NCBI GenBank assembly: GCA_024762915.1
Contig: JANTGL010000074.1
Location: 1 to 10,468 of the forward strand
Direction: 5' to 3'
Source: Bacteroidales bacterium
Lineage (GTDB): Bacteria; Bacteroidota; Bacteroidia; Bacteroidales; JAADGE01
Length of the DNA: 10,468 nt
This document shows, piece by piece, positions 8,135 to 10,468 of the stretch. The notes under the pieces are model-generated. The model was not told the origin of the DNA. It was given only the letters and a program-made list of their open reading frames with translations, and did not search any database. A program made the translations under genes and the position numbers. Position 1 is the first letter of the stretch, and each line of letters starts with the position of its first letter.

Positions 8135-8166
8135 CAAAAGTAAATATTTTATTTCGGATAGCCGAA
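8135..8166 (-). promoter_or_regulatory. Promoter of the C1B peptidase gene
   Basis: On the minus strand TACTTTTG (8135-8142) is an exact TAnnTTTG -7 box. TTCG (8163-8166) is a three-of-four match to the -33 TTTG box at 20-nt spacing. The -7 box ends 25 nt before the ATG at 8109, similar to the other promoters in this window. Confidence 0.55.
8153..8166. promoter_or_regulatory. Small dyad between divergent promoters
   Basis: TTCGG-ATAG-CCGAA is a perfect 5-bp inverted repeat lying between the two oppositely oriented -7 boxes (8135-8142 and 8181-8188). It overlaps the -33 region of the peptidase promoter. It could be a shared operator site, but with such short arms it may be chance. Confidence 0.25.
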
Positions 8167-8180
8167 TGATACATTTTTTT

Positions 8181-8188
8181 TATATTTG
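8181..8188 (+). promoter_or_regulatory. -7 box of the CPBP-like gene
   Basis: TATATTTG matches the Bacteroidota -7 consensus TAnnTTTG exactly and ends 26 nt before the ATG at 8215. No convincing -33 TTTG is seen at the expected distance, so the promoter is called on the -7 box and its position only. Confidence 0.5.
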
Positions 8189-8214
8189 ACAGTAATTTAT
8201 TTAAAAATTCAAAA

Positions 8215-8877
8215 ATGACATTTTTACGAAAACTGATTTATTCCAAAAATAAAACAAGATTAATAATTGAATTAATTTTATTATTTGTGTTATTTCCGTT
8301 ATTTCTTGCCTATTCTAAAATAAAAATTCCTTTAATGCTTGTATTGGTCGTTTTCGGAATTTTAATTTTTTTGTTTTTAAGATTTGATTCGAGCTTTGAT
8401 AAAAAACAATTTGCGAATTGGAAATCAGGAAAACACATTTTAAAAGAAGTTCTTTTGATATTTACGGCGGCAGCAATAATAATGCTGGGGCTCATCTATT
8501 TTATTGACTCGTCACGTTTGTTTTTCTTAGCAAAAAAGATTCCTTGGTTATTAGCTTTAATCAGTATTTTTTATCCGTTATTTTCGGTTTTACCGCAAAC
8601 ATTAATTTATCGATTATTCTTCTTTCACAGATATGACAGTTTGTTTAAGAATGAAACACTTAAAATTATTTTAAGCGGATTATTTTTTTCATTCGGACAT
8701 CTTTTATATAAAAATATTTTGGTTTTAGGATTGGCTTTTATTGCAGGAATTATTTTCGCATATCATTTCAGCAAATCTAAGTCGCTTATTTTAAGCTTTC
8801 TCGAGCATTCGTTATATGGTGTTTGGTTGTTTGCTTCCGGTTTGGGTTATTTTTTTGTCAGTCAATTCGTTAAATAA
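8215..8877 (+). CDS. CPBP-family intramembrane protease-like protein, degenerate active site
   Basis: This 220-residue multi-pass membrane protein has about six to seven hydrophobic segments. Its C-terminal half matches the CPBP (Abi/Rce1-like) family by layout. Motif 1 is LPQTLIYRLFFFHRY (126-140), motif 2 FSFGH (158-162) and motif 3 EHSLYG (197-202). In active family members motif 1 is EExxxR and supplies the catalytic glutamates; here those positions are Q128 and T129, with only R133 retained. H162 and H198 are kept. From memory, close Bacteroidota relatives read PQE-(L/I)-(L/I)-YR, so the Thr looks like loss of the remaining Glu. The protein may therefore be a pseudo-protease or bind partners without cutting. 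The reading frame is intact. It is the only plus-strand gene, transcribed divergently from the peptidase gene. Confidence 0.75.
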   Translation: MTFLRKLIYSKNKTRLIIELILLFVLFPLFLAYSKIKIPLMLVLVVFGILIFLFLRFDSSFDKKQFANWKSGKHILKEVLLIFTAAAIIMLGLIYFIDSSRLFFLAKKIPWLLALISIFYPLFSVLPQTLIYRLFFFHRYDSLFKNETLKIILSGLFFSFGHLLYKNILVLGLAFIAGIIFAYHFSKSKSLILSFLEHSLYGVWLFASGLGYFFVSQFVK

Positions 8878-8944
8878 GTTGTATTAACCCGCATTATTCA
8901 TGCGATTAACTTTGTGCAGATGTGAATTATCTAAAACTGCAGAC

Positions 8945-9073
8945 ATATCCGGATATTTTTTATAAGCAAGCTTATAAAGAGAGAAGTTCAAGGATTTAGA
9001 TAGTTTGCATATGTGCAAAGATAATTGCAGGCATAGTCCAAATTGGGGTATAGGTCTACGATATAATACGTAG
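8945..9073. repeat. Cluster of four short palindromes inside the element
   Basis: Four dyads follow each other. ATATCCGGATAT (8945-8956) is a perfect 12-bp palindrome. TTTATAAGC (8959-8967) pairs with GCTTATAAA (8970-8978) around a 2-nt centre. TTTGCA (9004-9009) pairs with TGCAAA (9014-9019). CTACG (9056-9060) pairs with CGTAG (9069-9073). They may be transposase-binding or folding sites, or decayed remains of an element. No coding frame is evident. Confidence 0.4.
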
Positions 9074-9077
9074 TATG

Positions 9078-9205
9078 AGCTTGTCTAAAAAGTCTGATTA
9101 GTCATGCTGAACTTGTTTCAGCATCTTTAAAATTACTGAAATTTTGTTTATTGAGATTCTGAAACAAGTTCAGAATGACATCTCTGCTGACTTTTTAGAC
9201 AAACT
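9078..9205. repeat. REPIN-like long inverted repeat (128 bp)
   Basis: The outer arms 9078-9094 and 9189-9205 pair at 16 of 17 positions (core TTGTCTAAAAAGTC, 14 bp perfect). The inner 25-nt arms 9101-9125 and 9155-9179 pair at 23 of 25. A central loop of 29 nt (9126-9154) has its own AAAATT/AATTTT stem. Each inner arm is itself a small palindrome around an ACTTGTT/AACAAGT centre (TGCTGAA...TTCAGCA on the left), the two-REPs-in-inverse layout of a REPIN. The mismatches between arms (GC changed to TT/AA) are symmetric within each arm, which keeps each small hairpin paired. Confidence 0.75.
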
Positions 9206-9260
9206 TATTATTACGAGATATGTAGGTAATGTTCATTAATTAAGCAGTGAATAATGCGGG

Positions 9261-10468
9261 TTAAATCTTCTCCGGGTAACCCGTTATATCACGAATCTCA
9301 GAATATAATTTTTGCAAACGTTTATACATTTTTAAATAGACCTTATTAAACAGTTCATCATAAATTTCTTTATTTTTTTGAATCGGAGAATATGAACTAC
9401 CCGTTCGTGTCATTGATTTTACGGCTTCTTCATACGAATTAAAATAGTTCATTCCGACGGCTGCATTTATGGCTGCTCCGAGTGCAGACGTTTCGTAAGT
9501 ATGCGGTTTTTCAACCGGTAAATTAAAAATATCTGCCGTTAATTGCATGGCTTGTTCACTTTGAGAACCGCCGCCCGAAATAATTATTTTGTTTATTGTT
9601 GTTTTCGTTCTTTTTTGTGTTCTTAAAAGGCCTTCTTTCAGGGCATAGGCCAAACCTTCCAAAATGGCTCTGTAAATGTGTGCTCTGGTGTGTACGTCTC
9701 CGAAACCGATGATGGCTCCTTTAGCTTCCGTACCCGGAATTTTTACGCCCGGCGACCAATAAGGTTGTAAAGTTAAACCCATTGAACCCGGCGGAATTTC
9801 TTTTATCATTTCATCGAATAATTGTTCGGGGGCTTTGCCGGTTTTTTCGGCAATTTTCATTTCTCGGTGTCCGAATTGATGTTTAAACCAATTCACCAAC
9901 CAAAAACCCCTGAAAATCATTATTTCCGTATTGTAATAATTCTGAATGGCACCCGGATAGGAAGGAAAAAACGGGATTACTTCGAAATATTTATTGTGGG
10001 TTGTTTGAAGTGTTGCCGTTGTTCCGTAACTTAAACAAGCAACATCGGCTTGAAAAACACCGGAACCCAAAACTTCGGATGCTTTATCGGATGCTGCCGC
10101 AATTAAGGGCAAACCGGCAGGTATTCCGGTTTCTTCTTCGGTTTTTTTTGTAATTTCACCGAGAATTTCAGAGGGTTTTACCAGCTGTACAAGCTTCTCA
10201 CTTTCAACCGGAAACATTTTAAAATTTCGGTGTTTTTCATTTGTCCATTGATGTATTTTATAATCAAACGGCATGTATCCGACCATATTCCCGATTGAAT
10301 CGGAAAAATTACCGGTAAGTTTGTAAGTCAACCACCCTGACAGGTATAAAAATTTATCCGTTTTTTCCCAAATATTCGGTTGATTTTGAATAATCCAATT
10401 GCATTCGGCATTTTTTACGGCATGTGTTACGGATTCTCGCATATTTATTAAACTCAATGCGGCTTTAT
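9261..10468 (-). CDS. FGGY-family carbohydrate kinase, N-terminus missing
   Basis: About 401 C-terminal residues of an FGGY sugar kinase (ATP-dependent phosphorylation of a sugar or polyol, cytoplasm) are visible. The frame stays open to the right edge, so the N-terminal ~100-130 residues with the first ATPase motif lie outside; the TTG at 10455-10457 is internal, not the start. Seen: QPNIWEKTDKFLYLSGWLTYKLTG, the AASDKASEVLGSG motif with the probable catalytic Asp, SYGTTATLQ, a near-match to FGGY signature 2 in AIIGFGDVHTRAHIYRAILE, and ISGGGSQSEQAMQLTADIF in the ATP-binding C-lobe followed by ETSALGAAINAAVG. It is xylulokinase-like at the superfamily level, but the substrate cannot be assigned. 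The gene converges on the CPBP-like gene, and its stop codon lies in the right terminal repeat of the inserted element. Confidence 0.9.
   Translation of the reverse strand, partial: KAALSLINMRESVTHAVKNAECNWIIQNQPNIWEKTDKFLYLSGWLTYKLTGNFSDSIGNMVGYMPFDYKIHQWTNEKHRNFKMFPVESEKLVQLVKPSEILGEITKKTEEETGIPAGLPLIAAASDKASEVLGSGVFQADVACLSYGTTATLQTTHNKYFEVIPFFPSYPGAIQNYYNTEIMIFRGFWLVNWFKHQFGHREMKIAEKTGKAPEQLFDEMIKEIPPGSMGLTLQPYWSPGVKIPGTEAKGAIIGFGDVHTRAHIYRAILEGLAYALKEGLLRTQKRTKTTINKIIISGGGSQSEQAMQLTADIFNLPVEKPHTYETSALGAAINAAVGMNYFNSYEEAVKSMTRTGSSYSPIQKNKEIYDELFNKVYLKMYKRLQKLYSEIRDITGYPEKI

Larger units (their letters stand above)
8884..9264. mobile_element. Non-coding TTAA-flanked inverted-repeat element (MITE or IS remnant)
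   Basis: The ends are a perfect 17-bp inverted repeat: TTAACCCGCATTATTCA at 8884-8900 and its reverse complement at 9248-9264. Reading the outer TTAA as a duplicated target leaves 13-bp terminal repeats beginning CCC and an element of about 377 bp. TTAA targets and CCC-starting ends are typical of the piggyBac superfamily, to which bacterial IS1380 elements are related; that assignment is inference. No transposase frame lies inside. The element fills the gap between the convergent CPBP and kinase genes, and its right TTAA holds the kinase stop codon. It contains several small palindromes (8945-9073) and a large hairpin (9078-9205). Confidence 0.6.

Noticed and set aside
8878..9260. CRISPR array, tRNA or small coding gene in the long intergenic gap
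   Set aside because: There are no regularly spaced direct repeats, no cloverleaf, and no open frame of useful length; the inverted repeats explain the structure better.
10455..10457. TTG as the start of the FGGY kinase
   Set aside because: The frame is open upstream to the window edge, and the kinase N-lobe with its first ATP-binding motif is still missing, so this codon is internal.

Overview
The window looks like chromosomal DNA from a low-GC member of the Bacteroidota. The evidence is a secreted nuclease with a C-terminal type IX secretion (T9SS) sorting domain, a PD40 beta-propeller lipoprotein, a Bacteroidota-style intramembrane protease-like protein, and several upstream regions with the Bacteroidota -7 box TAnnTTTG about 22-27 nt before the start codon, without clear Shine-Dalgarno sites. 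The genetic code is standard: TAA and TGA both act as stops.

Layout, left to right. Positions 45-875 (minus): an ABC transporter ATPase of the YtrB-like type, with a promoter overlapped by an inverted repeat. Positions 1080-1988 (minus): an EamA-type transporter. Positions 2045-4177 (minus): a 710-residue secreted endonuclease I with two Ig-like modules, a lamin-tail domain and a T9SS sorting domain. A strong bidirectional hairpin terminator (4315-4348) separates this block from the next. Positions 8109 to 4376 (minus) form a probable transcription unit: a secreted C1B cysteine peptidase, a PD40/TPR lipoprotein 10 nt downstream, then a transaldolase with its own likely promoter. A divergent promoter region (8110-8214) drives the peptidase leftward and a degenerate CPBP-family membrane protein (8215-8877) rightward. 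Positions 9261-10468 (minus) hold the C-terminal ~400 residues of an FGGY sugar kinase cut by the window edge.

The most unusual part is the 383-nt gap between the convergent CPBP and kinase genes. It is almost wholly filled by a non-coding element with perfect 17-bp terminal inverted repeats starting in TTAA, which looks like a MITE or IS remnant. A 128-bp REPIN-like hairpin lies inside it. Its right end contains the kinase stop codon. Removing the element and one TTAA copy leaves the two genes only about 10 nt apart.

Most coding content is ordinary envelope, transport and central-metabolism material. I see no CRISPR array, tRNA, rRNA, intact transposase or obvious new defence system. The nested repeat element, the active-site-depleted CPBP protein and the architectures of the secreted nuclease and peptidase are the points worth a second look.
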